NCBI GenBank assembly: GCA_016793165.1
Contig: JAEULA010000109.1
Location: 1-64,000 of the forward strand
Reading direction: 5' to 3'
Source of the DNA: Alphaproteobacteria bacterium
GTDB lineage: Bacteria > Pseudomonadota > Alphaproteobacteria > CACIAM-22H2
DNA length: 64,000 bases
Below, piece by piece: positions 10,441 to 19,172 of this stretch. Every line of letters starts with the position of its first letter. Position 1 is the first letter of the stretch. The notes below the pieces were generated by a model. The model saw only the letters and a program-made list of their open reading frames with translations. It ran no database searches and had not been told where the DNA came from. Position numbers and translations under genes: made by a program.

Positions 10441-10957
10441 GGCCCGGCACGAAATCCGACGGACGAAGCTTGCGCGCGAGCGCGTCGAGGACCCCGTTCA
10501 CGAAGTTCGGCTCGACGCCCGCAAAGAACGCGCGCGCGATCGAGACGTACTCGTCGATCGCCACCCGCGCCGGCACGTCGTCCCGGGCCAGCAGCTCGAA
10601 GCACGCCGTGATCAGGATCGCGTGGACGACGCGATCGAGCCGCGCGCGCGGCCAGTCCGCCGGCAGCACCCCGTCGAGCGCCTCGGCGATCTCCCCGGCG
10701 CGCATGTCGGTGCCGAGAACCAGTGCCGCGAAATGCTTCGTGTCCGCCTTCGTGAGGTCGGGCTGCCCCTCGTCGACATCGTCGGACGTGAGTCGGTGCC
10801 GACGGAACTCCTCCACCACCGCCTGCGGATCCATGCCGCGGCTCTCGATCTGGTAGCGCGCCTGCACGGCGGCGAGGCGCGCCGCGCTGCGCTGCGCGGC
10901 CCTGCGCGGTCGCGACGATGCGGTCGACGCGGTCGGCGTGTCGTCGTCGCCGGTCAC
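10418..10957 (-). CDS. nusB: Transcription antitermination factor NusB
   Basis: NusB binds boxA RNA with S10 in rRNA antitermination. The 179-residue all-helical protein shows [16 protein letters not shown], then [25 protein letters not shown] and the end motif [31 protein letters not shown]. It overlaps ribH by 4 nt (ATGA) and thiL by 23 nt. It has an extra Ser/Arg/Thr-rich N-terminus of about 15 residues. Confidence 0.96.
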   Translation of the reverse strand: MTGDDDTPTASTASSRPRRAAQRSAARLAAVQARYQIESRGMDPQAVVEEFRRHRLTSDDVDEGQPDLTKADTKHFAALVLGTDMRAGEIAEALDGVLPADWPRARLDRVVHAILITACFELLARDDVPARVAIDEYVSIARAFFAGVEPNFVNGVLDALARKLRPSDFVPGHDRGSRE

Positions 10958-11412
10958 GAGGCGCCGCGGGGCTGGCGCCGGAGCGCGATCATCCGCAGGC
11001 AGGCGCGCGCGGCGTCGCCGCCCTTGTCGAGATCGCGCCGCCGTGCGCGCGCCCAGGCCTGCTTCTCGTTCTCGACCGTGAGGATCCCGTTGCCGATCGC
11101 CAGCACGCCGGTCAACGACAGGCTCATCAATCCGCGCGCGCTCTCGCCGGCCACGATCTCGTAATGCGTCGTCTCGCCGCGGATGACACAGCCGAGCGCC
11201 ACGAAACCGTCGATCGGGCGTCCCTGGGCGCGTCGCCGCGTCGCCAGCATCGCGATCGCCGCGGGGATCTCGAGGGCGCCGGGCACGACGACGCGCTCGA
11301 CGCTCGCGCCGGCCGCTTCGAGCACGGCGATGGCGCCGGCGGCGAGCTCGTCGGCGAGCTCCTCGTAGAAGCGAGCCTCGACCAGGACGACGTGCGGGGC
11401 CTTGCCCGGCAC
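10954..11412 (-). CDS. ribH: 6,7-dimethyl-8-ribityllumazine synthase
   Basis: RibH condenses 5-amino-6-ribitylaminouracil with dihydroxybutanone phosphate to lumazine. The protein (152 residues) has [47 protein letters not shown] and the C-terminal [15 protein letters not shown], all standard. The GTG at 11412 is chosen: it is 10 nt after the ribBX stop and 10 residues before the first strand. No in-frame ATG is better placed. The usual NxxR... C-terminus is replaced by a short Arg-rich tail. Confidence 0.94.
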   Translation of the reverse strand: MPGKAPHVVLVEARFYEELADELAAGAIAVLEAAGASVERVVVPGALEIPAAIAMLATRRRAQGRPIDGFVALGCVIRGETTHYEIVAGESARGLMSLSLTGVLAIGNGILTVENEKQAWARARRRDLDKGGDAARACLRMIALRRQPRGAS

Positions 11413-11422
11413 GCGCAGCGGG

Positions 11423-12634
11423 TCAGCGGCCGATGGCCGGGATCGGGCGGATTTCGACGACACGCAGATCGTATCCTTCAAGGCCGATGATGGCGCGATG
11501 GGCGTTGGTGAGCAGGACCATGTCGCGGACGCCGAGATCGCGGACGATCTGGGCGCCGACGCCGTAGTCGCGCAGCTGGGGCGGCCCGAGTTCGCCGCCT
11601 GCGGCCGCGCGTCCGGCATCGGACAGGTAGTCGGCGAGGGCGACGGCCGGTTCGGCGAGGCGTGCACGCACGCGATCGCTGAGGCTCGTCGGCCGCGGCT
11701 CGCGGAGCAGCACGACGACGCCGCGTCCGGCGCGGCCGATGGCCTCCATCGCCCCATGCAGCGTGTCGCCGCGGCCCGCCGCACGGTCGCCGAGGACGTC
11801 ATCGAGCACGTTCAGCGCGTGCATGCGGACCAGCACGGGCTCACGCGTGGTGACGTCGCCCTTGATCAGCGCGATGTGCTCGGCATAGGAGGCCGTGTTG
11901 ACGTAGACCACCATGCGCCACAGGCCGCCGAAGCGGCTGTCGAGCTCGGTCTCGAGGCGTCGCTCGACCGTACGGTCGGTCCGCCGGCGATGCGCGATCA
12001 GATCGGCGATCGCGCCGATCTTCAGGCCATGGAACTGCGCGAACGCGACGAGGTCCGGCAGCCGCGCCATCGTTCCGTCGTCGTTCATGATCTCGCAGAT
12101 CACGCCGGCGGGTATGAGGCCGGCGAGCCGCGCGATGTCCACCGCGGCCTCGGTGTGGCCGGTGCGCTCGAGCACGCCGCCGTCGCGCGCCACCAGCGGG
12201 AAGACGTGGCCCGGGGTCACCAGATCGGCGCGGCCCTTGGTCGGGTCGATCGCCACCTGGATCGTGCGCGCGCGATCGGCGGCCGAGATCCCCGTGGTGA
12301 CCCCTTCCCGCGCCTCGATCGAGACGGTGAAGGCGGTCTGGTGGCGCGTGCCGTTCTCGCGCGACATCAGCTCGAGCCCGAGCGCATCGCAGCGCTGGCG
12401 CGTCAGCGACAGGCAGATCAGTCCCCGGCCGTACTTGGCCATGAAATTGATCGCCTCCGGCGTGGCCATCTGCGCCGGGATGTAGAGGTCGCCCTCGTTC
12501 TCGCGATCCTCGTCGTCGACGAGGATCACCATCTTGCCGTTGCGGGCGTCGGCGATGACGTCCTCGATCGCCGACAGGGCCGCGATGCTCGCGACACCCC
12601 GCTCGATCAGCTCGCCCTGTCGTTTCGTCGGCAT
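11423..12634 (-). CDS. ribB: 3,4-dihydroxy-2-butanone 4-phosphate synthase with degenerate GCHII domain (RibBX type)
   Basis: The N-terminal half (about 17-215) is an active-looking RibB that makes dihydroxybutanone phosphate from ribulose 5-phosphate: [17 protein letters not shown] (40-55), [12 protein letters not shown], and [13 protein letters not shown]. The C-terminal half (about 225-403) has the GTP cyclohydrolase II fold, but no Zn-ligand cysteines: the usual HSECLTGD... CDCG region reads [13 protein letters not shown] at 271-283, with no Cys after it. The RQEGRNIGL loop is also lost ([10 protein letters not shown]). It probably cannot supply cyclohydrolase activity. Start is the ATG at 12634 (MPTKRQGE). 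Confidence 0.94.
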   Translation of the reverse strand: MPTKRQGELIERGVASIAALSAIEDVIADARNGKMVILVDDEDRENEGDLYIPAQMATPEAINFMAKYGRGLICLSLTRQRCDALGLELMSRENGTRHQTAFTVSIEAREGVTTGISAADRARTIQVAIDPTKGRADLVTPGHVFPLVARDGGVLERTGHTEAAVDIARLAGLIPAGVICEIMNDDGTMARLPDLVAFAQFHGLKIGAIADLIAHRRRTDRTVERRLETELDSRFGGLWRMVVYVNTASYAEHIALIKGDVTTREPVLVRMHALNVLDDVLGDRAAGRGDTLHGAMEAIGRAGRGVVVLLREPRPTSLSDRVRARLAEPAVALADYLSDAGRAAAGGELGPPQLRDYGVGAQIVRDLGVRDMVLLTNAHRAIIGLEGYDLRVVEIRPIPAIGR

Positions 12635-12636
12635 CG

Positions 12637-13251
12637 TCACCCTGCTTCCTGCATGCGGGCAACGTAGCGCGCGAGCGTGTCGACTTCCACGTTGACCGCC
12701 GCCCCCGGAGCGAGCGCGCCGAGCGTCGTCACGGCCTGGGTATGGGGAATTATGTTCACGGTGAAGCGCGTCGTGCCCTCGGCGCGGCGGTCGTCGACCT
12801 CGTTGACCGTGAGCGACACGCCGTCCACCGCGACCGATCCCTTCTTCGCGACGTAGCCGCCCAGCGTGGCCGGCACGTCGAAGGCGAGCCGCAGGCTTCC
12901 CCCTTCGGGGCGGCACTCGGCGACCCGCCCCACCGCGTCGACGTGGCCGGCGACGATGTGCCCTCCGAGCTCGTCGCCGACCCGCAAGGGGCGCTCGAGA
13001 TTGACGCGCGTTCCAGCCTGCCAGCTGCCCAGCGTGGTTCGCGCGAGAGTCTCGGCGGACGCCTCGAAGGCGAGCCAATCCGGCCCCTTCTCGACGACCG
13101 TCAGACAGCATCCCGCGCAGGCGACCGACGCGCCGAGGGTGATTCCGGCGGTCGGCCAGGTCGTCGCGATCGTCAGGCGCATGTCGCGCGCGGCGCCGCG
13201 TGGCGCCACGGCGCGGACGACGCCGATATCGGTGATGATTCCAGTGAACAT
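12637..13251 (-). CDS. ribE: Riboflavin synthase, alpha subunit
   Basis: This 204-residue trimeric enzyme dismutates two lumazines to riboflavin. It starts MFTGIITDIGVV and has two lumazine-binding repeats; the second contains GGHIVAGHVDAVG and KGSVAVDGVSLTVNEV. The active-site Cys region of repeat one reads SVACAGCCLTVVE. The ATG at 13251 overlaps the ribD stop (ATGA) and is preferred to upstream in-frame codons. It ends 2 nt before the ribB start. Confidence 0.96.
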   Translation of the reverse strand: MFTGIITDIGVVRAVAPRGAARDMRLTIATTWPTAGITLGASVACAGCCLTVVEKGPDWLAFEASAETLARTTLGSWQAGTRVNLERPLRVGDELGGHIVAGHVDAVGRVAECRPEGGSLRLAFDVPATLGGYVAKKGSVAVDGVSLTVNEVDDRRAEGTTRFTVNIIPHTQAVTTLGALAPGAAVNVEVDTLARYVARMQEAG

Positions 13252-14372
13252 CAGCTCGGATTCAGTGGAGACGCGCGAGCCCATAGCTCCATGATGTCGC
13301 CGCCGCAAGGCTCCTGAGCGCGGCGCTGCAACCGCGGCGCGTCCGCGAGCCCGTCGACGCCGAAGCCCGCCAGCGCCGGACGGCCGTCGCCGCCGATCGC
13401 GAGGCCGGCCCGGAAGCAGACGAGGTGGTCGACGAGATCGTCGCGCAGCAGTCCTGCGGCGAGGTGGCCGCCGCCTTCGCACAGCACGCGGGTCAGCCCG
13501 CGGCCCGCCAGCGCACGGAGCGTCGCGCGAAGATCGAGCCCTTCCCCGGCCTCCTCCACCTCGATCAGCTCCACCCCGGCCGCGCGCATCGCCGCGGCGC
13601 GCGCCGCCTCCGCCCGCCGCGATGTCGCGATCCAGGTCGGGGTCCGGTCGGCCGTGCGCACGAGCTTGTGCGTGAGCGGGATGCGGAGATGGCGATCGAG
13701 CACCACGCGCACGGCCGGCGGCGCCTCGGCGCCGGGCAGCCGGCAGGTGAGCTCGGGATCGTCGGCGAGCGCCGTCCCCGTGCCGACCATCACGGCATCG
13801 TGGGTCGCGCGCAGCGCCTGTACGCGGGTGCGCGCCGCCTCCCCCGTGATCCATCGGCTGTCGCCGCGATGCGTGGCGATGCGCCCGTCGAGGCTCGTGG
13901 CGAGCTTGAGCGTGACCATCGGACGCCCGTCGGCGATCCGGCGCAGGAACCCCTCGGCGAGCCGTCTCGCCGCGTCGGCCTCGATGCCGACCTCGACGAC
14001 GACTCCGGCGGCGCGCAGACGCGCGAAGCCATCGCCCGCCGTCCGCGGATCCGGATCCTCGATCGCCGCGACGAGGCGCTCGATGCCTGCGGCGATCAGC
14101 GCGTCGCTGCAGGGCCCGGCGCGGCCATGATGGGCGCAGGGCTCGAGGGTCACGTAGGCCGTCGCGCCGCGCGCGGCGCTGCCGGCCAGCCCGAGCGCCA
14201 CCGCCTCGGCATGCGGCCGGCCGCCCACCGCGGTGGCGCCGCGACCGACGACCCGCCCCTCGCGTACGAGCACGCAGCCGACCGCCGGGTTCGGCCAGGT
14301 CCGGCCGAGATTGCGCGCAGCGAGGCCGAGGGCCGCTCGCATGTGGGCGACGTCGTCGGCGGCGGGGGCCAT
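13251..14372 (-). CDS. ribD: Bifunctional diaminohydroxyphosphoribosylaminopyrimidine deaminase / 5-amino-6-ribosylaminouracil reductase
   Basis: RibD carries out steps two and three of riboflavin synthesis. The 373-residue protein has an N-terminal cytidine-deaminase-like domain with Zn ligands in GGRPHAEAVAL and LEPCAHHGRAGPC, and a C-terminal reductase domain starting at about 150 (VTLKLATSLDGRIAT, then CEGGGHLAAGLLRDDLVD). The ATG at 14372 lies 13 nt after nrdR. The order nrdR-ribD is common in proteobacteria. Confidence 0.95.
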   Translation of the reverse strand: MAPAADDVAHMRAALGLAARNLGRTWPNPAVGCVLVREGRVVGRGATAVGGRPHAEAVALGLAGSAARGATAYVTLEPCAHHGRAGPCSDALIAAGIERLVAAIEDPDPRTAGDGFARLRAAGVVVEVGIEADAARRLAEGFLRRIADGRPMVTLKLATSLDGRIATHRGDSRWITGEAARTRVQALRATHDAVMVGTGTALADDPELTCRLPGAEAPPAVRVVLDRHLRIPLTHKLVRTADRTPTWIATSRRAEAARAAAMRAAGVELIEVEEAGEGLDLRATLRALAGRGLTRVLCEGGGHLAAGLLRDDLVDHLVCFRAGLAIGGDGRPALAGFGVDGLADAPRLQRRAQEPCGGDIMELWARASPLNPS

Positions 14373-14385
14373 CGCGCGATCCGGC

Positions 14386-14844
14386 TCAGTCCTTGTCGGA
14401 TCCGAGCTTGCCGATGAAATCCTCGAAGTCCTTGGCCTCGCGGAAGTTCTTGTAGACCGAGGCGAAGCGCACATAGGCGACGGGATCGAGCGAGGCGAGC
14501 GCATCCATCACCATCTCGCCGACGATCGTCGACGGGATCTCGCTCTCCCCGAGGCTCTCGAGGCGGCGGACGATGCCGTTGACGATGCGGTCGATGCGAT
14601 CGGGGTCCACGGGCCGCTTGCGCAGGGCGAGCGTGATCGAGCGCATGATCTTTTCGCGGTCGAAGGGCTGCTTCACCCCGCCCTTCTTCACGATCGTCAG
14701 CTCGCGCAGCTGCACGCGCTCGAAGGTGGTGAAGCGGGACCCGCAGGCGGGGCAGAAGCGGCGGCGTCGGATCGCCGAGCCGTCGTCCGTCGGCCGGGAG
14801 TCCTTCACCTGGGTGTCGTCATGACCGCAGAACGGACAGCGCAT
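14386..14844 (-). CDS. nrdR: Transcriptional repressor NrdR
   Basis: NrdR represses ribonucleotide reductase genes when dATP/ATP is bound. The 152-residue protein has a zinc ribbon ([18 protein letters not shown] and [14 protein letters not shown], Cys 3, 6, 31 and 34) and a central ATP-cone (about 49-139) with [15 protein letters not shown]. It lies 24 nt after glyA, at the head of the riboflavin genes. Confidence 0.97.
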   Translation of the reverse strand: MRCPFCGHDDTQVKDSRPTDDGSAIRRRRFCPACGSRFTTFERVQLRELTIVKKGGVKQPFDREKIMRSITLALRKRPVDPDRIDRIVNGIVRRLESLGESEIPSTIVGEMVMDALASLDPVAYVRFASVYKNFREAKDFEDFIGKLGSDKD

Positions 14845-14868
14845 CGCCCTCTTCTCCCTGCTTCCGGC

Positions 14869-16176
14869 TCAATGCCCGGCGTAGATCGGGAACCGACGGC
14901 ACAGCGCGACGACCTTGTCGCGCACGGCGCGCTCGACCTGCGCATCCCCGTCGGGATTTCGCGACAGCGCCGCCAGCACCTCGTCGATCAGCTCGCCGAC
15001 ACGGATGAACTCGGCGACGCCGAAGCCGCGTGTCGTCGCGGCTGGAGCGCCGAGACGCACGCCGGAAGTGACCATCGGCTTTTCCGGATCGAACGGGATG
15101 CCGTTCTTGTTGCAGGTGATGCCCGCGCGCTCGAGGCTCGCCTCGGCCGCCTTGCCGGTGAGCTTGCGCGGGCGCAGATCGACCAGCATCAAATGCGTGT
15201 CGGTGCCGCCCGAGACGATGGCCAGCCCGCGCGCCGCCAGCGTCTCGGCCAGCGCGCGCGCATTGTCGACGACCGCGCGCGCATAGGCCTTGAACGACGG
15301 CTGCAGCGCCTCGCCGAACGCGACGGCCTTGGCGGCGATGACGTGCATCAGCGGCCCGCCCTGCAGTCCCGGGAACACCGCGGAGTTGATCTTCTTGCCC
15401 AGCTCCTCGTCGTTCGACAGCACCATGCCGCCGCGCGGCCCGCGCAGCGTCTTGTGCGTCGTGGTCGTGACGACGTGGGCGTGCGGCAGCGGGCTCGGAT
15501 GCACCCCGCCGGCCACGAGCCCGGCGAAGTGCGCCATGTCGACCATCAGGAGCGCGCCGACGGAATCGGCGATGGCGCGGAAGCGCACGAAATCGATGAC
15601 GCGCGGATAGGCCGAGCCGCCCGCGATGATCAGCTTCGGGCGATGCGCCGCGGCGAGGCGCTCGACCTCGTCGAAGTCGATGCGATGATCCTCGCGCCGA
15701 ACGCCGTAAGCCGCCGCCTTGAACCACTTTCCCGACTGGTTGACCGGCGCGCCGTGCGTCAGATGTCCGCCGGCGGCCAGCGACATGCCGAGGATCGTGT
15801 CGCCGGGCTGCAGCAGCGCCATGAACACCGCCTGGTTCGCCTGGGCGCCGGAATGCGGCTGCACGTTGGCGAAGCGGCAGTTGAACAGCGTCTTGGCGCG
15901 CTCGATCGCAAGGCGCTCGGCCATGTCGACGAACTCGCAGCCGCCGTAGTAGCGCCGGCCGGGATACCCCTCGGCGTACTTGTTGGTGAGGACCGACCCT
16001 TGCGCCTCGAGCACCGCGCGGCTGACGATGTTCTCGGAGGCGATCAGCTCGATCTGCTCGCGCTGGCGCGCGAGTTCGCCGGCGATCCCCGCGTAGAGCT
16101 CCGGGTCGCTCTCGGCGAGCGACGACGTGAAGTAGCCGTCGGGGACGATCGCGGAATGCCGGCTGGGCGCAGTCAT
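14869..16176 (-). CDS. glyA: Serine hydroxymethyltransferase
   Basis: GlyA is a PLP enzyme that converts serine and tetrahydrofolate to glycine and methylene-THF. The 435-residue protein has [34 protein letters not shown], and the PLP-Lys segment [16 protein letters not shown]. The ATG at 16176 ([11 protein letters not shown]) is selected; the longer frame runs back into rpiB. It follows rpiB after 47 nt. Confidence 0.97.
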   Translation of the reverse strand: MTAPSRHSAIVPDGYFTSSLAESDPELYAGIAGELARQREQIELIASENIVSRAVLEAQGSVLTNKYAEGYPGRRYYGGCEFVDMAERLAIERAKTLFNCRFANVQPHSGAQANQAVFMALLQPGDTILGMSLAAGGHLTHGAPVNQSGKWFKAAAYGVRREDHRIDFDEVERLAAAHRPKLIIAGGSAYPRVIDFVRFRAIADSVGALLMVDMAHFAGLVAGGVHPSPLPHAHVVTTTTHKTLRGPRGGMVLSNDEELGKKINSAVFPGLQGGPLMHVIAAKAVAFGEALQPSFKAYARAVVDNARALAETLAARGLAIVSGGTDTHLMLVDLRPRKLTGKAAEASLERAGITCNKNGIPFDPEKPMVTSGVRLGAPAATTRGFGVAEFIRVGELIDEVLAALSRNPDGDAQVERAVRDKVVALCRRFPIYAGH

Positions 16177-16223
16177 GTCGCTCCTCGTGGATCCTGGGTG
16201 ACGGTGCGGAAGGGGGACGCCGC

Positions 16224-16661
16224 TCAGCGCGACAGCTTCGCGACGCGGCCGGCGTGGCGGCCGCCGGCGAAGGCGGCTGCGAGGAAGGCGGCGAGGCAAT
16301 CCCTCGCCACCTCGATCCCGGTCGTCCGCGCGCCGAGCACCAAAACATTGGCGTCGTTGTGCTCGCGGCAGAGGCGCGCCGTGGTCGCGTCGTGGCACAG
16401 CGCTGCCCGGACGTGGCGATGGCGATTTGCGGCGATCGAGATGCCGATGCCGGTGCCGCAGATCAGGACGCCGCGCCCCGCGCGACCGTCGGCGAGCGCG
16501 GCGGCGACCGCATCCGCGAAATCGGGATAGTCGACGCTCGCGGGGCCATCGGTCCCGAGATCGAGCACGACATGGCCGCCCGCACGCAGGTTCGCGACGA
16601 GTTCGTTCTTGAGCGTGAGTCCCGCGTGGTCGCAGGCGATCGCGATCGCAGCGTTGGGCAT
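16224..16661 (-). CDS. rpiB: Ribose-5-phosphate isomerase B
   Basis: RpiB interconverts ribose 5-phosphate and ribulose 5-phosphate, the latter being the RibB substrate. The 145-residue protein shows [27 protein letters not shown], and [17 protein letters not shown] with the catalytic Cys, plus [16 protein letters not shown]. The ATG at 16661 gives the normal family length. It is the first gene of the rpiB-glyA-nrdR-rib operon and is divergent from mucR. Confidence 0.96.
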   Translation of the reverse strand: MPNAAIAIACDHAGLTLKNELVANLRAGGHVVLDLGTDGPASVDYPDFADAVAAALADGRAGRGVLICGTGIGISIAANRHRHVRAALCHDATTARLCREHNDANVLVLGARTTGIEVARDCLAAFLAAAFAGGRHAGRVAKLSR

Positions 16662-16867
16662 GGCCTCGGGTTGTCCAGAGTGCGGAAGGCGTCGGACGCT
16701 ACCATATGTCGTCGCGCGCCAACAACGCGCCACCACCGGCGGCGATGCTGCCCGCGCCAGCCGACCGGGCGGCTGGCAGCGACGGGACGCCGCGTCAACG
16801 CCAGACGCTGTGACTTTATTGAAATATCAAGGGATCGAGCTTCATATCGACAACGAAACCATGCAGC

Positions 16868-16896
16868 TTGCAGTCCTCACCCAATAAACGGACAAT
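16868..16896 (+). promoter_or_regulatory. Predicted mucR promoter
   Basis: TTGCAG (16868-16873) and GACAAT (16891-16896) are separated by 17 nt. The -10 matches four of six consensus bases. The region is AT-rich compared with the window. Transcription would begin near 16903, about 30 nt before the ATG. Confidence 0.45.
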
Positions 16897-16915
16897 GCTC
16901 GTTGTTACATTGTCC
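16890..16915. promoter_or_regulatory. Perfect dyad operator over the mucR -10 region
   Basis: GGACAATG (16890-16897) and CATTGTCC (16908-16915) form a perfect 8-bp inverted repeat with a 10-nt spacer. It covers the predicted -10 hexamer and start site of the mucR-like gene. This position suits a repressor site, possibly for autoregulation. The binding protein is unknown. Confidence 0.6.
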
Positions 16916-16933
16916 AGTTCCCGAGTGTTCGAC

Positions 16934-17380
16934 ATGACCGAATCTTCCTCGTCGTCCCCGCTGCACCAGGACATCCTGCGCATGACCGCGCAGGTCGCTG
17001 CCGCCTATGTCGGCAACAATCCGGTGCCGGCCGCCCAGCTCTCCGAGCTGATCCGGACCATCCATTCTTCCCTGGTCGGCCTGGATGCCCCATCGGCCGC
17101 GCCGGTAGGCGACCTCGTGCCCGCGGTGCCGATCAAGAAGTCGGTCTCGCCCGACTTCATCATCTGCCTCGAGGACGGCAAGAAGCTGAAGATGCTCAAG
17201 CGGCACCTGCGGACGTCCTACGGCATCACGCCCGAGCAGTACCGCGCCAAGTGGGGCCTGCCGCCCGACTATCCGATGGTGGCTCCGAACTATGCCGAGC
17301 AGCGCTCCGAATTCGCCAAGAAGATCGGGCTCGGCAAGAAGCCGGGCGCGCGCCGCGGCCGGCCGCCGAAGAAGGCCTGA
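16934..17380 (+). CDS. Ros/MucR family transcriptional regulator
   Basis: The 148-residue protein has the MucR N-terminal oligomerization segment (ILRMTAQVAAAYVGNNPVP) and the Ros-type finger FIICLEDGKKLKMLKRHL, then ITPEQYRAKWGLPPDYPMVAPNYA. Only one Cys and one His of the usual Cys2His2 set are kept: the second Cys position is Asp and the last His region reads RTSY. Zinc-free Ros homologues are known in Mesorhizobium. The tail is AT-hook-like (RRGRPPKKA). The ATG at 16934 follows the dyad and predicted start site. These proteins usually silence AT-rich promoters. Confidence 0.93.
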   Translation: MTESSSSSPLHQDILRMTAQVAAAYVGNNPVPAAQLSELIRTIHSSLVGLDAPSAAPVGDLVPAVPIKKSVSPDFIICLEDGKKLKMLKRHLRTSYGITPEQYRAKWGLPPDYPMVAPNYAEQRSEFAKKIGLGKKPGARRGRPPKKA

Positions 17381-17416
17381 CTCGCCGCCCTGCCCTTTCC
17401 GCGCGTCGCAAAGAAA

Positions 17417-17444
17417 ACCCGGCCGGGATCGCTCCCGGCCGGGT
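17417..17444. terminator. Bidirectional terminator between mucR and the Liv binding-protein gene
   Basis: A perfect 12-bp stem ACCCGGCCGGGA/TCCCGGCCGGGT has a tcgc loop. It is preceded by AAAA and followed by a T-containing stretch. It separates two convergent genes. Confidence 0.85.
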
Positions 17445-17470
17445 CTTTGCTTTCCGGATGGAACGACGCG

Positions 17471-18613
17471 TTACGAACGCGGGCCCATCAGCGACGGCTC
17501 TTCCTTATACTCGCCGTTGTTCCAGATGTAGAACACGTACTTCGAGTTCGAGACGTCGCCCTTCTTGTCGTACTGGAGGTCGCCGATCACGGTCGAGAAC
17601 TTGTTGCCGTGGATCTGCGCGGCGAGCTTGCCGGCATCGATCGACTTGGCCTTCTCCGCCGCCGCCGCCCACACCTGGATCGCGGCATAGGTGTAGAGCG
17701 TGTAGCCCTCGGGGTCGAAGCCCTGGGCCTTGAACTTCTCGACGATCCCCTTGGCGGTCGGCGCGTTCCGCGGATCGGGCGCGAAGGTCATGATCGTGCC
17801 CTGGCCGGCCGGACCGGTGATCTTCCAGTACTCGTTGTCGACGAGCGCATCGCCGGAGACGAACACGGCACCGAAGCCCTGCTCGCGCGCCTGACGCACC
17901 ATCAGGCCGGCTTCGGTGTGGTAGCCGCCGTGATAGATCACGTCGACGCCCGCCTGCTTCATCTTGGAGATCAGCGCGGTGAAGTCCTTGTCGCCCTGCG
18001 TGATCGCCTCGTACATCGCCTCGCGCAGGCCCGCGGCGTTCATCGCCTTCTTGGTCTCGTCGGCGAGACCCTTACCGTAGGTCGACTTGTCGTGGATGAT
18101 CGCGACCTTCTTGCCCTTGTAGTTCGACGCGAGCCAGCGGCCGGCGATGGTGCCCTGCGCGTCGTCGCGACCGCAGGTGCGGAACACGTTGTTCCAGCCC
18201 TTCTGCGCCGCCTCGTCGGTGAGGCGCGGGTTCGTCGATGCCGGCGTGATCTGCAGGATGCCGGACTCGTTGTAGACTTGGCTCGCGGGGATCGACGACG
18301 ACGAGCAGAAATGGCCGGCCACGAAGGCGACCTTCTTCGTCGCCAGCTGGTTGGCGACCGCGACGGCCTGCTTCGGATCGCAGGCGTCGTCGCCGATCTC
18401 GAGCTTCAGCTTGCGGCCGAGCACACCGCCGCGCGCGTTGATGTCGGCCACCGCCATCTCGGCGCCGCGCTTGAGCTGCTGGCCGAAGGCCGCGTACTGA
18501 CCCGTCATCGGGCCGGCCGAGGCGATCGTGATGTCCTGCGCCGACGCGGCGACGGACATGGTGGCAGCGGCGAGGGCGCTGATGCCGACCAGTCCGAGTT
18601 TCCGTCTATTCAT
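17471..18613 (-). CDS. livK: Branched-chain amino acid ABC transporter substrate-binding protein
   Basis: The 380-residue periplasmic protein has a signal peptide (MNRRKLGLVGISALAAATM, cleavage near ASAQ). The mature type I binding fold contains ITIASAGPMTGQYAAFGQQL, GHFCSSSSIPASQVY, and STYGKGLADETKKAM. The ATG at 18613 has the strong ribosome site GGGAGA. It lies at the downstream end of the livHMGF cluster after a 204-nt gap, so it may have its own promoter for higher output. Real specificity (Leu/Ile/Val or other) is not read from sequence. Confidence 0.93.
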   Translation of the reverse strand: MNRRKLGLVGISALAAATMSVAASAQDITIASAGPMTGQYAAFGQQLKRGAEMAVADINARGGVLGRKLKLEIGDDACDPKQAVAVANQLATKKVAFVAGHFCSSSSIPASQVYNESGILQITPASTNPRLTDEAAQKGWNNVFRTCGRDDAQGTIAGRWLASNYKGKKVAIIHDKSTYGKGLADETKKAMNAAGLREAMYEAITQGDKDFTALISKMKQAGVDVIYHGGYHTEAGLMVRQAREQGFGAVFVSGDALVDNEYWKITGPAGQGTIMTFAPDPRNAPTAKGIVEKFKAQGFDPEGYTLYTYAAIQVWAAAAEKAKSIDAGKLAAQIHGNKFSTVIGDLQYDKKGDVSNSKYVFYIWNNGEYKEEPSLMGPRS

Positions 18614-18817
18614 CGAGTGTCTCCCTGTGAGGTGAGCGTCCTGGGTGTTGCGCGACCGAGTGGTCGTCGGCCGCCGGGTGCCGGACCCTTGCGCGAACAG
18701 CCTCATGGAGGCCCGCAGACGCAGCGGCGGCAACGGCGAGTGGGCAACTCTAGGCCGCCATCGCCGCGCCCGGCAAGGCGACGCGGGCGCGGACGGCGCC
18801 TCGCCGCGCCCGGCCGA

Positions 18818-19162
18818 TCAGGTCCGCGGGCGCCAGCTGAACGGACCGACCCGCTCGTAGAGCCACGGATATTGCGAAGCCATCTGGCCGGCACGGGTCG
18901 CCCGGAATCCGGCTGCCGCGATCGCGCCGATCACGAGCCACGCGCACAGGAATCCGGTCAGCGATTCGAGCGTGCCCCCGAACAGGGCGAAGTCGAGAAA
19001 GCGCGCCGTCACGGCGAGCAGCGCGGCGTAGGGCACGAGATGCGAGGCCGAGCGCCAGGTCAGGGCCAGGGCCTGGCCCATCATCCAGCCGCTCCCCCCG
19101 AACATCACGACGCCGAGGCCGAGGAAGCTCCAGATCGAGCCACCGAGAAGTTCCTGCATCAC
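18818..19162 (-). CDS. Small membrane protein (DUF6867-like) in the liv operon
   Basis: This 114-residue protein has three likely membrane segments: SIWSFLGLGVVMFGGSGWMM, VPYAALLAVTARFLDFALFG and LTGFLCAWLVIGAIAAAGF. It ends with a soluble QYPWLYERVGPF. Similar small proteins, which I recall as DUF6867, sit next to Liv transporter genes in alphaproteobacteria. It starts 10 nt after livF and is thus in the operon. No function is known; an accessory part of the transporter is an inference. Confidence 0.72.
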   Translation of the reverse strand: MMQELLGGSIWSFLGLGVVMFGGSGWMMGQALALTWRSASHLVPYAALLAVTARFLDFALFGGTLESLTGFLCAWLVIGAIAAAGFRATRAGQMASQYPWLYERVGPFSWRPRT

Positions 19163-19172
19163 GCCCCCGCTC

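Noticed and set aside
11423-13111. A longer frame upstream of ribB
   Set aside because: The extension is antisense-like Arg-rich text over ribE. The ATG at 12634 begins the normal domain.
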